From positions 1 to 64,000 of the forward strand of contig NZ_FOUX01000004.1 in the NCBI RefSeq assembly GCF_900114995.1: 64,000 nt of DNA. The letters are read 5' to 3'. The position numbers and the translations under genes were made by a program. Source of the stretch: Chitinophaga sp. YR627. Lineage in GTDB: Bacteria > Bacteroidota > Bacteroidia > Chitinophagales > Chitinophagaceae. The notes beneath the pieces were generated by a model. It saw only the letters and a list, made by a program, of their open reading frames with translations, searched no databases and was not told where the DNA came from. Below, one piece after another: positions 1 through 8,676 of this stretch; within the stretch, counting starts at the first letter, position 1; each line of letters starts with the position of its first letter.

Positions 1-158
1 GCTACTTGTGATTTTGTAATCTTATAACGAGCAGCCACCTGGCTCATGCTTTGGTCCCCAGCCATATATTCGGCTACGACTTTATTCATGAATGACTGCT
101 CATATTGAAATTGCATTCCTAGACGCCCTTTACGTCCCTCATTGTTTGAATTTTGCAT
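1..158 (-). CDS. Transposase OrfA-like helix-turn-helix protein, partial (cut by window edge)
   Basis: The first 52 codons of a minus-strand gene that runs off the left edge. The visible part starts MQNSNNEGRKGRLG and then reads like the N-terminal HTH of an IS3-type OrfA: a basic start, then a segment containing SMSQVAARYKITKSQVA, the usual recognition-helix pattern of such proteins. This gene should bind the insertion-sequence ends with a catalytic OrfB partner outside the window. A small hairpin (about 160-181, arms TTTACAC/GTGTAAA) sits directly before its ATG, and the long palindrome at 196-278 lies just upstream. Family assignment rests on 52 residues only. The IS boundaries cannot be placed from here. 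Confidence 0.6.
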   Translation of the reverse strand, partial: MQNSNNEGRKGRLGMQFQYEQSFMNKVVAEYMAGDQSMSQVAARYKITKSQV

Positions 159-195
159 GTTTTACACTTTTTAAGGTGTAAACCTATTTCAGGAT

Positions 196-278
196 CATAC
201 AGATGCCGTTTCAATATTCTTTATCCTACGTTAATCCTACGTTCCGGAACGTAAGATTAACGTAGGATAAAGAATATT
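196..278. repeat. Long palindromic element, copy 1
   Basis: Arms 213-245 and 246-278 pair over 33 bp with a single mismatch (237/254). Each arm carries the 10-mer ATCCTACGTT or a one-base variant twice in tandem. The 16-nt tag CATACAGATGCCGTTT (196-211) precedes the left arm. The same tag and a 48-nt core identical except for one central base occur in reverse orientation at 54952-55047. It lies between a divergent transposase start and the M14 peptidase gene. It is not a simple terminator, because no T-run follows on either side. Confidence 0.85.
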
Positions 279-437
279 AAACCAATATCAAACCCTTATT
301 TTACGAGTCAAAAAATACGTTTTTCTACTCTTTCTTTCCTCGCAACTATGAAATAACTTTACTGTCTGGCCGAAATTCAGTTAATCATTCACTGAATATT
401 ATTAATTAACCAAAATCACAATACGTATCTTATTTAG

Positions 438-2171
438 ATGAAAAAACTCTTCCATATCGCCGTCATCATCTGTTGCTGTTACTCTGTTGCCGCACAGAAC
501 CTGACCACCCGTTTTGAAAAAACACAGGGGCAGGAAACGGCAACCTATGCAGAATGTATCGCCTACTATCAACAGCTCGATAAACGTTTTCCACAGATCC
601 TGATGAAGGAAATGGGAAATACAGATGCCGGTCTGCCATTACACCTGGTCATCTACTCTCCTTCGGGTGATTTCAATTTTACCAGCCTTCGCCAGAAAAA
701 CAAACGTATCATACTGGTTAACAACGGTATTCACTCCGGCGAACCAGACGGTATTGACGCATCCATGCTATTATTACGCGACCTGGCGCTTGGTAAAAAG
801 AAACTGCCGGACAACATCGTCCTGGCCGTTATTCCAGTGTATAATATCGGCGGCGCCCTGAACCGCAGCACCGATTACCGGGTCGATCAGAATGGTCCCG
901 CGGCCTTTGGTTCCCGTGGCAATGCCCGCAACTATGACCTGAACCGCGACTTTATAAAAGCCGACTCCCGCAACGCCCGCTCCTTCCAGCAGATCTATCA
1001 GCTGACAGATCCGGACGTCTTTATCGACAACCATGTCAGCAACGGAGCCGACTACCAGCATATTATGACGCTCTTATCCACAGAGCATAACAAAATGGGC
1101 GGCGTTATGGGCAACTTCCTGCACCAGGAATTTGAACCCGGCATCTACCGGCTCATGAAAGAAAAAGGATACGACCTGGTGCCCTATGTCAATCACTTTG
1201 GTGAAACGCCGGAAAACGGCTGGATCACCTATGCGGATGGTCCGCGTTATTCCAGTGGCTACACCACCCTTTTCCATACCTTCGGTTTTGTGCCCGAAAC
1301 ACATATGCTGAAACCTTATCCGCAAAGGGTACAGGCCACCTATGCCCTGATGGAATCTTTCATCAGTTTCGTCAGCCAGCACAGTGAAGAGATCAAAACC
1401 CTGCGTGCAAAAACAAAGGAACAGGAAAAAACACAGGATCGTTTTCCGCTGGAGTGGAACGTGGATACCACTCACTACAGCATGATCAATTTCAAGGGAT
1501 ATGTGGCTATTCACAAACCCAGTGATATCTCCGGAGAACCACGTCTATTTTACGATCGTAGTAAACCTTTTGAGAAACAGGTGAAGTTCTTCGACAACGT
1601 AGTAGCGGGTAACTTCATACAGAAACCGGAAGCCTACATTATCCCGCAGGGCTGGTGGAACGTACTGGACCTTCTGAAAAATAACGCCGTACAAATGCGA
1701 CGTTTGTCACAGGACACCACTATTCTGGTAGAGACTTATCATATCGCCGATTATAAAACAGCACAACGTCCCTATGAAGGTCATTACCTGCATAGCGGCG
1801 TAAAACTGACCATTACAAAGGATAGCATCCACTTCCGTAAAGGAGATTATTACATTCCGATGAATCAGGTAGCCAACCGTTATCTCATGGAGACACTGGA
1901 GCCAACGGGTGGAGATTCCTTCTTTGCATGGAATTTCTTCGATCCTATCCTGGCGCGTAAAGAAGGCTATTCTCCTTATGTGTTTGAAGATATCGCAGCC
2001 ACCTATCTGCAATCTAATCCTGCATTACAGGAGGAGATGAAACAGAAAAGAGCGGCTGACAGCAGTTTCGCTAAAAGCGGAGAAGCACAGCTGAGATATG
2101 TATATGAGCATTCCCCGTATGCAGAACCAGGGTATATGAGATATCCGGTGTTCAGGCTCATCAAACATTAA
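438..2171 (+). CDS. Secreted M14-family zinc carboxypeptidase
   Basis: 577-residue exported metallopeptidase. Residues 1-19 form a signal peptide (MKKLFHIAVIICCCYSVAA). The M14 fold follows: zinc ligands are suggested by HSGEPDG near residue 99 and by the His of FIDNHVSNGADY near 199, and a Glu in FVPETH near 288 is a plausible catalytic base. The C-terminal third (from about 340) has no motif I recognise and is probably an all-beta accessory part. Family members remove C-terminal amino acids or cleave cell-wall peptides; the substrate here is unknown. It stands alone, with the palindromic repeat upstream and a hairpin at 2209-2251 downstream. No Shine-Dalgarno is visible, as usual in Bacteroidota. 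Confidence 0.85.
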   Translation: MKKLFHIAVIICCCYSVAAQNLTTRFEKTQGQETATYAECIAYYQQLDKRFPQILMKEMGNTDAGLPLHLVIYSPSGDFNFTSLRQKNKRIILVNNGIHSGEPDGIDASMLLLRDLALGKKKLPDNIVLAVIPVYNIGGALNRSTDYRVDQNGPAAFGSRGNARNYDLNRDFIKADSRNARSFQQIYQLTDPDVFIDNHVSNGADYQHIMTLLSTEHNKMGGVMGNFLHQEFEPGIYRLMKEKGYDLVPYVNHFGETPENGWITYADGPRYSSGYTTLFHTFGFVPETHMLKPYPQRVQATYALMESFISFVSQHSEEIKTLRAKTKEQEKTQDRFPLEWNVDTTHYSMINFKGYVAIHKPSDISGEPRLFYDRSKPFEKQVKFFDNVVAGNFIQKPEAYIIPQGWWNVLDLLKNNAVQMRRLSQDTTILVETYHIADYKTAQRPYEGHYLHSGVKLTITKDSIHFRKGDYYIPMNQVANRYLMETLEPTGGDSFFAWNFFDPILARKEGYSPYVFEDIAATYLQSNPALQEEMKQKRAADSSFAKSGEAQLRYVYEHSPYAEPGYMRYPVFRLIKH

Positions 2172-2208
2172 GCATTGTACTATGCAGCGAAAATAGCTGC
2201 GGATCATA

Positions 2209-2251
2209 AACGGCAAGAGGCGTCACCTGAAGGTAGACGCCTCTTGCCGTT
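2209..2251. terminator. Hairpin between convergent genes
   Basis: Perfect 16-bp stem (AACGGCAAGAGGCGTC and its complement) with an 11-nt loop, placed between the stops of the M14 peptidase and the last gene of the Dar block. No strong T-run on either side, so termination efficiency is uncertain, but the position fits a shared bidirectional terminator. Confidence 0.7.
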
Positions 2252-2273
2252 ATAATAACAATTGAAAGAATGC

Positions 2274-3338
2274 TTAACTGACTTTATGCAGTAACATAAA
2301 GCTATGCTGCTCTCCAAAGAAGTGATTATAGATAAGAATATGCTGCAATTTTCGCGGCTGTTCTTTCAGCATCGGAAACCATTGTGCCGGCACCTGCTGT
2401 TGTTTCAGTATAGCAGCACCCAGCCATAATGCAAAGGCGCCCGCCGTTTCATAATCTCCACAGAGATGTTTGAATGGTAACTGCGTATTTAAAGCATAAC
2501 TGTTCAATACATCATAATAATGCAGATGATTGCTGTCAGCATTTGCACCACTCAGTACCAGATCAATATCTTCCGGCTGTACACCATGCTGCGCCAGGAA
2601 TTGTCCCAATGCTGTATGCAGCTTTTCCGGCGAAGGTTTGTATAACATCTGCAAACCGCCTAACTGTGCATAACTCTGTGCTGTCGCTGTTGGCGTCAGT
2701 AAGAAGAATGCTGCTCCTTCACCGGAAATCGTACCGGGAGAAACATGTTCATATAATGTATCACTGGCAATCGTTTCCTGCTTCCAGTGTCCTATTCTGC
2801 TCTTAATGAAAAAGTGCTCCGTCGTGATCTCATCAAATGCACCTGCCAGTACATCCGGCTTACCTTCTGATAACAACAGCATACTGTCCAGCAACGCATG
2901 CTCAAAAGAGAAACCGCGATGTACAAATGTATTGTTGTACTGTGTGCATTTCTGTTGTAATGCGATCAGTCCGTTTACGGCATTATAAGTCGACTGAATG
3001 AAAGGCGTCGGATTGAGCGCACGTTCTTCAAAGTCGCGTATTTCCTTGATAAAACGTTCTGTATCCTGCAGACTTCCCTTACCTGTACCGGTAACAATAG
3101 CGCCGGGAACAGCGACACCGCTTTCCTGTAAACATTTCAGGGAAGCGGCCAGGCCCATTTTCAGCACGCGCGTCATACGACGCAGACTATTAGGCGCAAT
3201 AAATGCACGGTAATCCGGCTCCACACAGGAAAGCATATTCCCCTGGGTTACGGCCATCGGCTGCGACAGCAAATCTCCTTCAAACGTATGCTGGGGAGAA
3301 ATTGCAGCCATTCCTTGTATGTAACACTTACCCTTCAT
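2274..3338 (-). CDS. Degenerate beta-ketoacyl synthase (chain-length-factor-like)
   Basis: 354 residues with thiolase-fold/ketosynthase similarity but no catalytic residues. Aligned by hand with the neighbouring ketosynthase, the active-site Cys of TACSSS falls in RGFSFEHAL (Gly), and the HGTAT and GH motifs are replaced by SGANADSN and CGDYETAG. It is also about 50 residues shorter. This pattern matches chain-length-factor subunits that pair with an active KS in type II polyketide, aryl polyene and resorcinol pathways. Its start overlaps the end of the upstream KS gene by 11 bp, so translation is probably coupled and a heterodimer is likely. It is the last gene of the minus-strand Dar block. 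Confidence 0.75.
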   Translation of the reverse strand: MKGKCYIQGMAAISPQHTFEGDLLSQPMAVTQGNMLSCVEPDYRAFIAPNSLRRMTRVLKMGLAASLKCLQESGVAVPGAIVTGTGKGSLQDTERFIKEIRDFEERALNPTPFIQSTYNAVNGLIALQQKCTQYNNTFVHRGFSFEHALLDSMLLLSEGKPDVLAGAFDEITTEHFFIKSRIGHWKQETIASDTLYEHVSPGTISGEGAAFFLLTPTATAQSYAQLGGLQMLYKPSPEKLHTALGQFLAQHGVQPEDIDLVLSGANADSNHLHYYDVLNSYALNTQLPFKHLCGDYETAGAFALWLGAAILKQQQVPAQWFPMLKEQPRKLQHILIYNHFFGEQHSFMLLHKVS

Positions 3339-4542
3339 ATTTGCTGATCAGCAGGGAGGCATTATTGCCACCAAAACCGAATGAGTTGGATAACACATGA
3401 CGCACCGGATAATCCTCCAGCAGACTGGTCTCCGGTGTGATGTATAATTCCTCCATTTTATCTTTGAAATGGAGATTAGGAAATATTAACTGATGCTGGA
3501 TAGCGAGTACGGAATAGATCGCTTCTATCCCACCCGCTGCTGCCAGTGTATGACCGGTAAAAGGTTTCGTACTGCTGAACTTAGGCGTTTGCTCTCCGAA
3601 TAAACGCTGTAAAGCCATGCCCTCTGCCACATCATTACTGAGGGTAGCAGTGCCATGTACATTGACATACTGAATATCCGCAGGCACACATCCGCCCATT
3701 TCCATCGCACTTTTCATGGCTGCATAGGCGCCATCCCCTTCGGGAGAAGGAGCAGTAGGATGGAAGGCTTCATTGGTGTTGGCATAACCATCTAATGCGG
3801 CCAGGATCGTTGCGTTGCGCTCTTTTACCAGCGATTCGCTTTCTAATACAAGATAGGCGGCTCCTTCACCCAGATTCAGTCCGTTACGGTCCTGATCAAA
3901 AGGCATACAGGGGCGCTTATCAATATTCTTGAGTGAATTGAAACCATTAAGGGTAAAACGGGTCAGCGCTTCGGTACCACCGCAGATCACGCGGCGCGCT
4001 ACCCCAGCTTTGATCAGTCTGGCGCCATACATCAATGCATTCGCAGATGAAGAACAGGCGGTACTGATCGTGGCTATTTGACCTTCTATGCCGACAGTAT
4101 CAGCGATACGCTGGGTACAATCAGCACAATCAAGGGTATCGATAAATCTGATGAAATCTCCTGTTTTAGCGGGATCGGCAATATCGAAATACACATTCTC
4201 GGTATCACACATACCACCGACAGTAGACGCATTGATAAAACCGGCCGGTTCATCCTGCATATCGGTAATACCTGCATGCCGCAAAGCTTCCTGCATCGCG
4301 ATCAACCCCAGTAATGCCGTACGGGTATAGCCTTCTTTTCCGGCTACACCAGCCATTTCACTGAGTTCCTGCGTAGTATGCTTTACCTCAGCTACAGGTA
4401 ATACATCTTTGTAAATAGTAGTCAGCTGCCTGGTGTAATCCAGACCGCTCTGTTGCGCACGCAGACTACGAAGGTTGCCGGCAACATCATCACCTATGGC
4501 GGTGATCATCCCTACTCCTGTTATAAACACACGTTCCGCCAT
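3328..4542 (-). CDS. Beta-ketoacyl-ACP synthase (KAS II-type)
   Basis: 404-residue condensing enzyme with a complete active site: Cys163 in STACSSS, His296 in NVHGTAT, Lys326 and His331 in TKPFTGH. It should elongate acyl chains on the adjacent ACP by decarboxylative condensation. It sits between the ACP gene (13-nt gap) and the inactive KS-like partner (11-bp overlap), so it most likely works with both in building the alkyl or polyene chain used by DarA/DarB rather than in housekeeping fatty acid synthesis. fabI in this window lies 50 kb away. Confidence 0.88.
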   Translation of the reverse strand: MAERVFITGVGMITAIGDDVAGNLRSLRAQQSGLDYTRQLTTIYKDVLPVAEVKHTTQELSEMAGVAGKEGYTRTALLGLIAMQEALRHAGITDMQDEPAGFINASTVGGMCDTENVYFDIADPAKTGDFIRFIDTLDCADCTQRIADTVGIEGQIATISTACSSSANALMYGARLIKAGVARRVICGGTEALTRFTLNGFNSLKNIDKRPCMPFDQDRNGLNLGEGAAYLVLESESLVKERNATILAALDGYANTNEAFHPTAPSPEGDGAYAAMKSAMEMGGCVPADIQYVNVHGTATLSNDVAEGMALQRLFGEQTPKFSSTKPFTGHTLAAAGGIEAIYSVLAIQHQLIFPNLHFKDKMEELYITPETSLLEDYPVRHVLSNSFGFGGNNASLLISKYEG

Positions 4543-4554
4543 ACCAGGTACTGC

Positions 4555-4812
4555 TTACGCAGGTTGTTTGGATTGGATGAATTCTGCCATGGATTGTACA
4601 GACTGTAAGATCTTTCTTCCTTCACGTGGATCTTCAACTTTGATATGATAATATCTTTCCAGTAATACCATCAGTTCCAGGGAATCAATGCTGTCAAGTC
4701 CCAGACCATCGCCAAACAGCGGCGCATTATCATCAATGTCTTCAGGACGGGTATCCTGCAGGTTCAACGCCTCGATAATCTGAACTTTCAATTTTTGTTT
4801 TAACTCTTCCAT
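4555..4812 (-). CDS. Acyl carrier protein of the Dar block
   Basis: 85-residue acidic four-helix carrier protein. The phosphopantetheine site is the Ser of GLGLDSIDSLELM (residue about 41). It lies directly before the KS gene in the same orientation, which marks it as the dedicated carrier for this pathway. The 137-nt gap to the upstream permease gene shows no strong terminator, so co-transcription is possible. Confidence 0.88.
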   Translation of the reverse strand: MEELKQKLKVQIIEALNLQDTRPEDIDDNAPLFGDGLGLDSIDSLELMVLLERYYHIKVEDPREGRKILQSVQSMAEFIQSKQPA

Positions 4813-4949
4813 AGTTTGTTGCAGGTTTATACTTCCATCTTATTTTCAGGAAGCCCGGGCCTCCTTGAGCAATTTTTTTGCCAGGGTAGCCGTAAAAATA
4901 CAGTTTTACCGTCAATAGTCAATGTGTGGCTTACTCACACATCGTTCCA

Positions 4950-6242
4950 CTAGCTGAGTCTTCTCTTCTCAATGCCCGCTGCTATACATAACAGTACAAT
5001 CGCAAACACAACCAGCTTACCCACATCGCCCCATATGTGACTCACCCCCACATTCCTCAGATAAATATCGTTGATCGCATCCAGTCCCCAGCTTAACGGT
5101 GATAAATGCCCTATCATTTGCATATGCGGAGGCATGATCTCCAGCGGGATCCAGATCCCGCCGATAGCAGAAAGGATCACAATAGAAATAGCGCCGAAAT
5201 TCAGTGCCTGATTCGGTGTCTTAAACACTGTACCCACCAGGATACCATATGAGGTAGCTGCCAGTCCGATGCCAATAGCTACAATAAATGCAGCCAGAAA
5301 GCTTTGTCCCAGTGTCAGCTGCGGCAATCCCAGTAATGGCAGCAGATAAATACCTACCTGCATCATCAGATAGAACTGCACCACACAAACACCCACAAAG
5401 AACAGCATCTTTCCTGCCAGAATAGCGAGATAGGAACCAGGGATCAGTTTCATCCGCAGCATACTCCCATCCTCTCTTTCCCTGATCATATTACCTGCTA
5501 TCGGAATCACGATGAAGAACATCGCAAAGATGCTCCAGGCAGGCACATTATGCTGTACAGAGTTAGAGATCACATCGAGTTCCTGCGACGGTCCTGTCAG
5601 TTGTTCTTTTAATCCTACAGCCTTCAGCTGTATGTTCATCGAATCGTTCTCCTCTCCTGCATCCTTTCTCTTCAGTTGTTTCTTGATTCTCTCCAGCAAC
5701 ATATCTGTTTCCACCTGCGTCAGGAAATTATCCAGCGCCTGATGGATCGCACTTTTAAACGCTTTTTTAGAAGCAGGATCAAAGTATACAGTTACATGCA
5801 GTGAATCTTTTCTGTTGCTCACCGGTAATACATTCTCCGGCATGCCCATCCTGCGGGAAATATCATTCACGATCTTGTTGGCATTGCTGACAATCGCGCC
5901 GGTAGCGCCTTTCGGAATGATAATACAGATCTGGTAATTACCTTCATTCACCAATGACCTGGCTTGCTGCTCCGTCACCGGTGCCCCCTCCACAGAATCT
6001 ATCACGTTGAACTGGCTTGTTTGTCCCAGTCCTTCTTTAATATATTTTCCAAGACGTCCTCCATCATTATCCACTGTAAGGATATCAAATTTCAGCTCCT
6101 GGTAATCACGGAAAGGCGCATCCTCGATCAATGCCATTACCGTGATCAGTACGACCGGCATAGCAAAGAGCAGGGTCAGCCCTGTTCTGTCGCGTAACAG
6201 TAACAACCATTCTTTCCGTATAGTAGCCAGTAATCGTAACAT
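4950..6242 (-). CDS. ABC-2 type transporter permease
   Basis: 430-residue membrane subunit with the ABC-2/DrrB-type layout: an N-terminal helix (about residues 20-38, LTLLFAMPVVLITVMALI), a large extracytoplasmic loop of roughly 200 residues, then five to six helices between about 240 and 425. Paired with the ATPase gene 10 nt upstream. In flexirubin-type clusters such a pair is thought to export the pigment or its precursor to the outer membrane; that role is inferred from context. Confidence 0.85.
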   Translation of the reverse strand: MLRLLATIRKEWLLLLRDRTGLTLLFAMPVVLITVMALIEDAPFRDYQELKFDILTVDNDGGRLGKYIKEGLGQTSQFNVIDSVEGAPVTEQQARSLVNEGNYQICIIIPKGATGAIVSNANKIVNDISRRMGMPENVLPVSNRKDSLHVTVYFDPASKKAFKSAIHQALDNFLTQVETDMLLERIKKQLKRKDAGEENDSMNIQLKAVGLKEQLTGPSQELDVISNSVQHNVPAWSIFAMFFIVIPIAGNMIREREDGSMLRMKLIPGSYLAILAGKMLFFVGVCVVQFYLMMQVGIYLLPLLGLPQLTLGQSFLAAFIVAIGIGLAATSYGILVGTVFKTPNQALNFGAISIVILSAIGGIWIPLEIMPPHMQMIGHLSPLSWGLDAINDIYLRNVGVSHIWGDVGKLVVFAIVLLCIAAGIEKRRLS

Positions 6243-6252
6243 CCGGTTCTAA

Positions 6253-6999
6253 TTAGTCTCTTAATGCATGTCCTGTATAGTGCAGGAACACGTCTTCCAG
6301 GTTACGGCAATCGTCATGCCTTGCAATCAGTTCTGCTGTACCGCCCTGTACCACTGCGTGTCCTTCATCGATGATCACCACTTCGCTACAGATCGTCTGT
6401 GCTTCATCGAGCAGATGCGAAGTATACACAATACTTACACCCTGCTGATTGTATTCACGGAGGAACTGCAGGATCATGGTGCGCGATTGTACATCCACGC
6501 CGGCGGTTGGTTCATCCAGTATCAGCAACCGGGGCTGGTGTAAGATAGCTGCGATGATATTGGTACGTCGTTTCATTCCTCCGGAATAATGACGCACCTG
6601 TTTATGACCCGCTTTTTCCAGTCCGAACGCCTGCAGGTACTGATCTATAAGGCTGCGCAGGGGCTTGCCTTTCAGTCCGTACAGGTTACCGAAATACTCG
6701 AGATTTTCAATCGCTGTAAGGTGTGGAAATAATGCGATCTGCTGTGGCACGACGCCTATCAGCTTTTTGATTGCTTCGCGGTTGGCAGCGTTCTGTTGCT
6801 GATCAAATATCTGTACCTGACCAGCATCTGCTTTTACCAATCCGCACAGGATGGATATTGTAGTCGTCTTCCCCGCTCCGTTAGGTCCAAGCAACCCTAC
6901 GATACTTCCTTCGGGGAAGCTGAATGAAAGGCCTTTCAGAGATGGTTCCAGCGCTCCTTTATATGTTTTGTGCAGCTCCTGCACCAGCATGCTGGTCAT
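6253..6999 (-). CDS. ABC transporter ATP-binding protein (DrrA-like)
   Basis: 248 residues with Walker A GPNGAGKTT (38-46), signature YSGGMKRR, Walker B LILDEPTAGVD and a switch His in YTSHLLDEA. The sequence type is that of ABC-2 drug and lipid exporters. Its ATG shares one nucleotide with the stop of the BtrH-like gene (TAATG), so the two are translationally coupled; the permease follows after 10 nt. Energises export by that permease. Confidence 0.9.
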   Translation of the reverse strand: MTSMLVQELHKTYKGALEPSLKGLSFSFPEGSIVGLLGPNGAGKTTTISILCGLVKADAGQVQIFDQQQNAANREAIKKLIGVVPQQIALFPHLTAIENLEYFGNLYGLKGKPLRSLIDQYLQAFGLEKAGHKQVRHYSGGMKRRTNIIAAILHQPRLLILDEPTAGVDVQSRTMILQFLREYNQQGVSIVYTSHLLDEAQTICSEVVIIDEGHAVVQGGTAELIARHDDCRNLEDVFLHYTGHALRD

Positions 7000-8024
7000 T
7001 ATAATTTCACTTTCGACAATTTCCGGAATAATACTTCTTCCTCAGCAGCACATTGCATGAGCATTTCACTCAGTTCGCCATACGATACGTTGTTAGCGCT
7101 TCTGCTTTTACATACCCTGCCTGCATTGAATGCAAAGGTGCGCCATGTATCCCCGATACGGGTCAGCTCCGCTGACAGTTCAGATAATTCATCTCTTCTG
7201 AGAATACCGGCTGCTTCCTGTAAGAAGGCCGCGTACATGAAACGGAAACCAGCACCACCGGTGCCTATTTCTTCCTGCATACGGATAATATTCCCCAGGT
7301 ATAAAACGGCTTTTCTGTCGCCTACTTTCTCCGGATAATGCTTCAGTCGTTTCGCAAGGAAACGCATACCTTTTACACCAAACATCGGCAGCGGAATATT
7401 CAGCATATCACTGCATGCCTGTTTGATCCCATCACGGATAGGCTGTGCGAAAGAAACCTCTTTAGGTACTTCAACAGGGTAATACATCTTTCCTTTAGGA
7501 GCGGGAAATCCTTTCGCGAAGCGGGCTTCTGCCAGGCTTTTTGGATCGATCTCCGTTACCTGCTCCATAATAGGATCGCTGATAAGATAGTTATCCCCAT
7601 CCTTTCCATAAGCGACCAGGTTATGGGCGTTGAAATGGAAACGATAGGCTGGCGGGAAATACGGGAGGTAGTATACGCTGGATAACAGCCCTACGGGTCT
7701 GCCCTGTTCCAGTACGCGATCCAGTGCTTCCATTCCCTTCTGCGGATTAGAAAAGGTCTGTGATTCTATTTTCACACCCAGGCGTTTGCTCACTCTTTTA
7801 AAGATAGCACCTGGCACCACACGATAGGTAGTACCCGGCACACCGTTCACCTTTACAAAAGGCAGGTGACCAAAGAAGATACCGGCGCCTATACCAAAGG
7901 CCATCGGCTCGCTGATCTCTAATCCGTAGTGACGGAATATATTGGAAATGACCCCACTCTCACAGTGAGCTGTCTGCGCGTGATGAAACTGCGTATCACT
8001 CATAACTTCCAGTACCTCATCCAT
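6999..8024 (-). CDS. BtrH N-terminal domain / DUF4872-like protein
   Basis: 341 residues from the ATG at 8024 (MDEVLEVMSDTQFHH). The open frame extends to 8141, but the extra 39 residues overlap the preceding gene and look non-coding, so I place the start downstream. The His-Cys segment HHAQTAHCESG near the N-terminus resembles the catalytic Cys region of BtrH-like acyltransferases, which move an acyl group from an ACP to an acceptor. A homologue is a regular member of Bacteroidota flexirubin clusters. In this block it would transfer a chain between the ACP and DarB, or modify the product; this is inference. Confidence 0.75.
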   Translation of the reverse strand: MDEVLEVMSDTQFHHAQTAHCESGVISNIFRHYGLEISEPMAFGIGAGIFFGHLPFVKVNGVPGTTYRVVPGAIFKRVSKRLGVKIESQTFSNPQKGMEALDRVLEQGRPVGLLSSVYYLPYFPPAYRFHFNAHNLVAYGKDGDNYLISDPIMEQVTEIDPKSLAEARFAKGFPAPKGKMYYPVEVPKEVSFAQPIRDGIKQACSDMLNIPLPMFGVKGMRFLAKRLKHYPEKVGDRKAVLYLGNIIRMQEEIGTGGAGFRFMYAAFLQEAAGILRRDELSELSAELTRIGDTWRTFAFNAGRVCKSRSANNVSYGELSEMLMQCAAEEEVLFRKLSKVKL

Positions 8025-8070
8025 TTTGGGTAATAATTTATAGTGGTTGGTCCGGCGGGGCCGGCACTGC

Positions 8071-8469
8071 TTATTTAATGTTTTGCAATTCCTGTAGGGT
8101 GATCTTGAATGCTGCTGCATACTTCCGCAGCATACCCTCACTCAGTTTGTTAAATACAGCTGGTTTCATATGGCGTTTTACCTGCCATTGAAACTTACCC
8201 ACATAGCTGGCCAGTAAAGGCAGGTCCATGATGGTTTTTTCCATGTAGTATGCCACCGGACTGATCTCGCCGGCCAGCACACGGGCACGGGCCTGTTGCA
8301 CACGTTCATTGATCTCTTCCCACGCCTGTTGCATAGCGACGTTTTCAGGTTCCCAGCCTACACTGGTTACCGGTACGTACTGGCCTGCGTTGTCAGTCGC
8401 GTAGAACAACTGCCTGAAACTGCCTTCATGCATGTTGTTGCCATCCTGGGGAACATCTTCTTTTTTCAT
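8071..8469 (-). CDS. Conserved small protein of the Dar block
   Basis: 132 residues from ATG 8469 (MKKEDVPQDG). An alternative start at 8487 would lie inside the hairpin at 8486-8509 and is less likely. Soluble, mostly helical, rich in Gln, Glu and Arg in the middle (NERVQQARARVLAGEISPVAYYM), no signal peptide or known motif. I do not recognise the fold. It sits between darB and the BtrH-like gene, so it is presumably a pathway accessory or partner protein. Confidence 0.65.
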   Translation of the reverse strand: MKKEDVPQDGNNMHEGSFRQLFYATDNAGQYVPVTSVGWEPENVAMQQAWEEINERVQQARARVLAGEISPVAYYMEKTIMDLPLLASYVGKFQWQVKRHMKPAVFNKLSEGMLRKYAAAFKITLQELQNIK

Positions 8470-8485
8470 GTGTCTGTATTTATGC

Positions 8486-8509
8486 AAAAAGGAGCATTCG
8501 CTCCTTTTT
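8486..8509 (-). terminator. Intrinsic terminator-like hairpin inside the Dar block
   Basis: AAAAAGGAG, CATTCG loop, CTCCTTTTT. Read on the minus strand it is a GC stem followed by five T, the form of an intrinsic terminator, lying between darB and the next gene and ending 17 nt before that gene's ATG. It may act as a partial terminator or attenuator that lowers expression of the seven distal genes. Confidence 0.6.
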
Positions 8510-8665
8510 CAATCAGGAATCAGGAATGATGAATTAGTGATGAATGCTATAATTGAATCACTTATTATAAATGGTCTTACCACTGTAATAGTCAAATCAA
8601 ATGAAGGTAACAGGTTGATACCATTGCCGATCCCTAATTCTTAATGCCTGATTCCCTAATTTTTA
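8510..8665. repeat. AT-rich inverted-repeat element A
   Basis: Left end (8510-8545, AATCAGGAAT repeated, then GAATTAGTGAT) and right end (8630-8662) are imperfect inverted copies of each other around a unique centre. The right end read on the minus strand gives AATCAGGCATTAAGAATTAG. Same style as the element at 52946-53071. It fills the gap between darB and the downstream hairpin. Confidence 0.55.
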
Positions 8666-8676
8666 GTATCGTCTGA

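Noticed and set aside
196..278. Ordinary rho-independent terminator
   Set aside because: Stem far too long, no T-run on either side, lies between divergent starts, and the core is repeated elsewhere.
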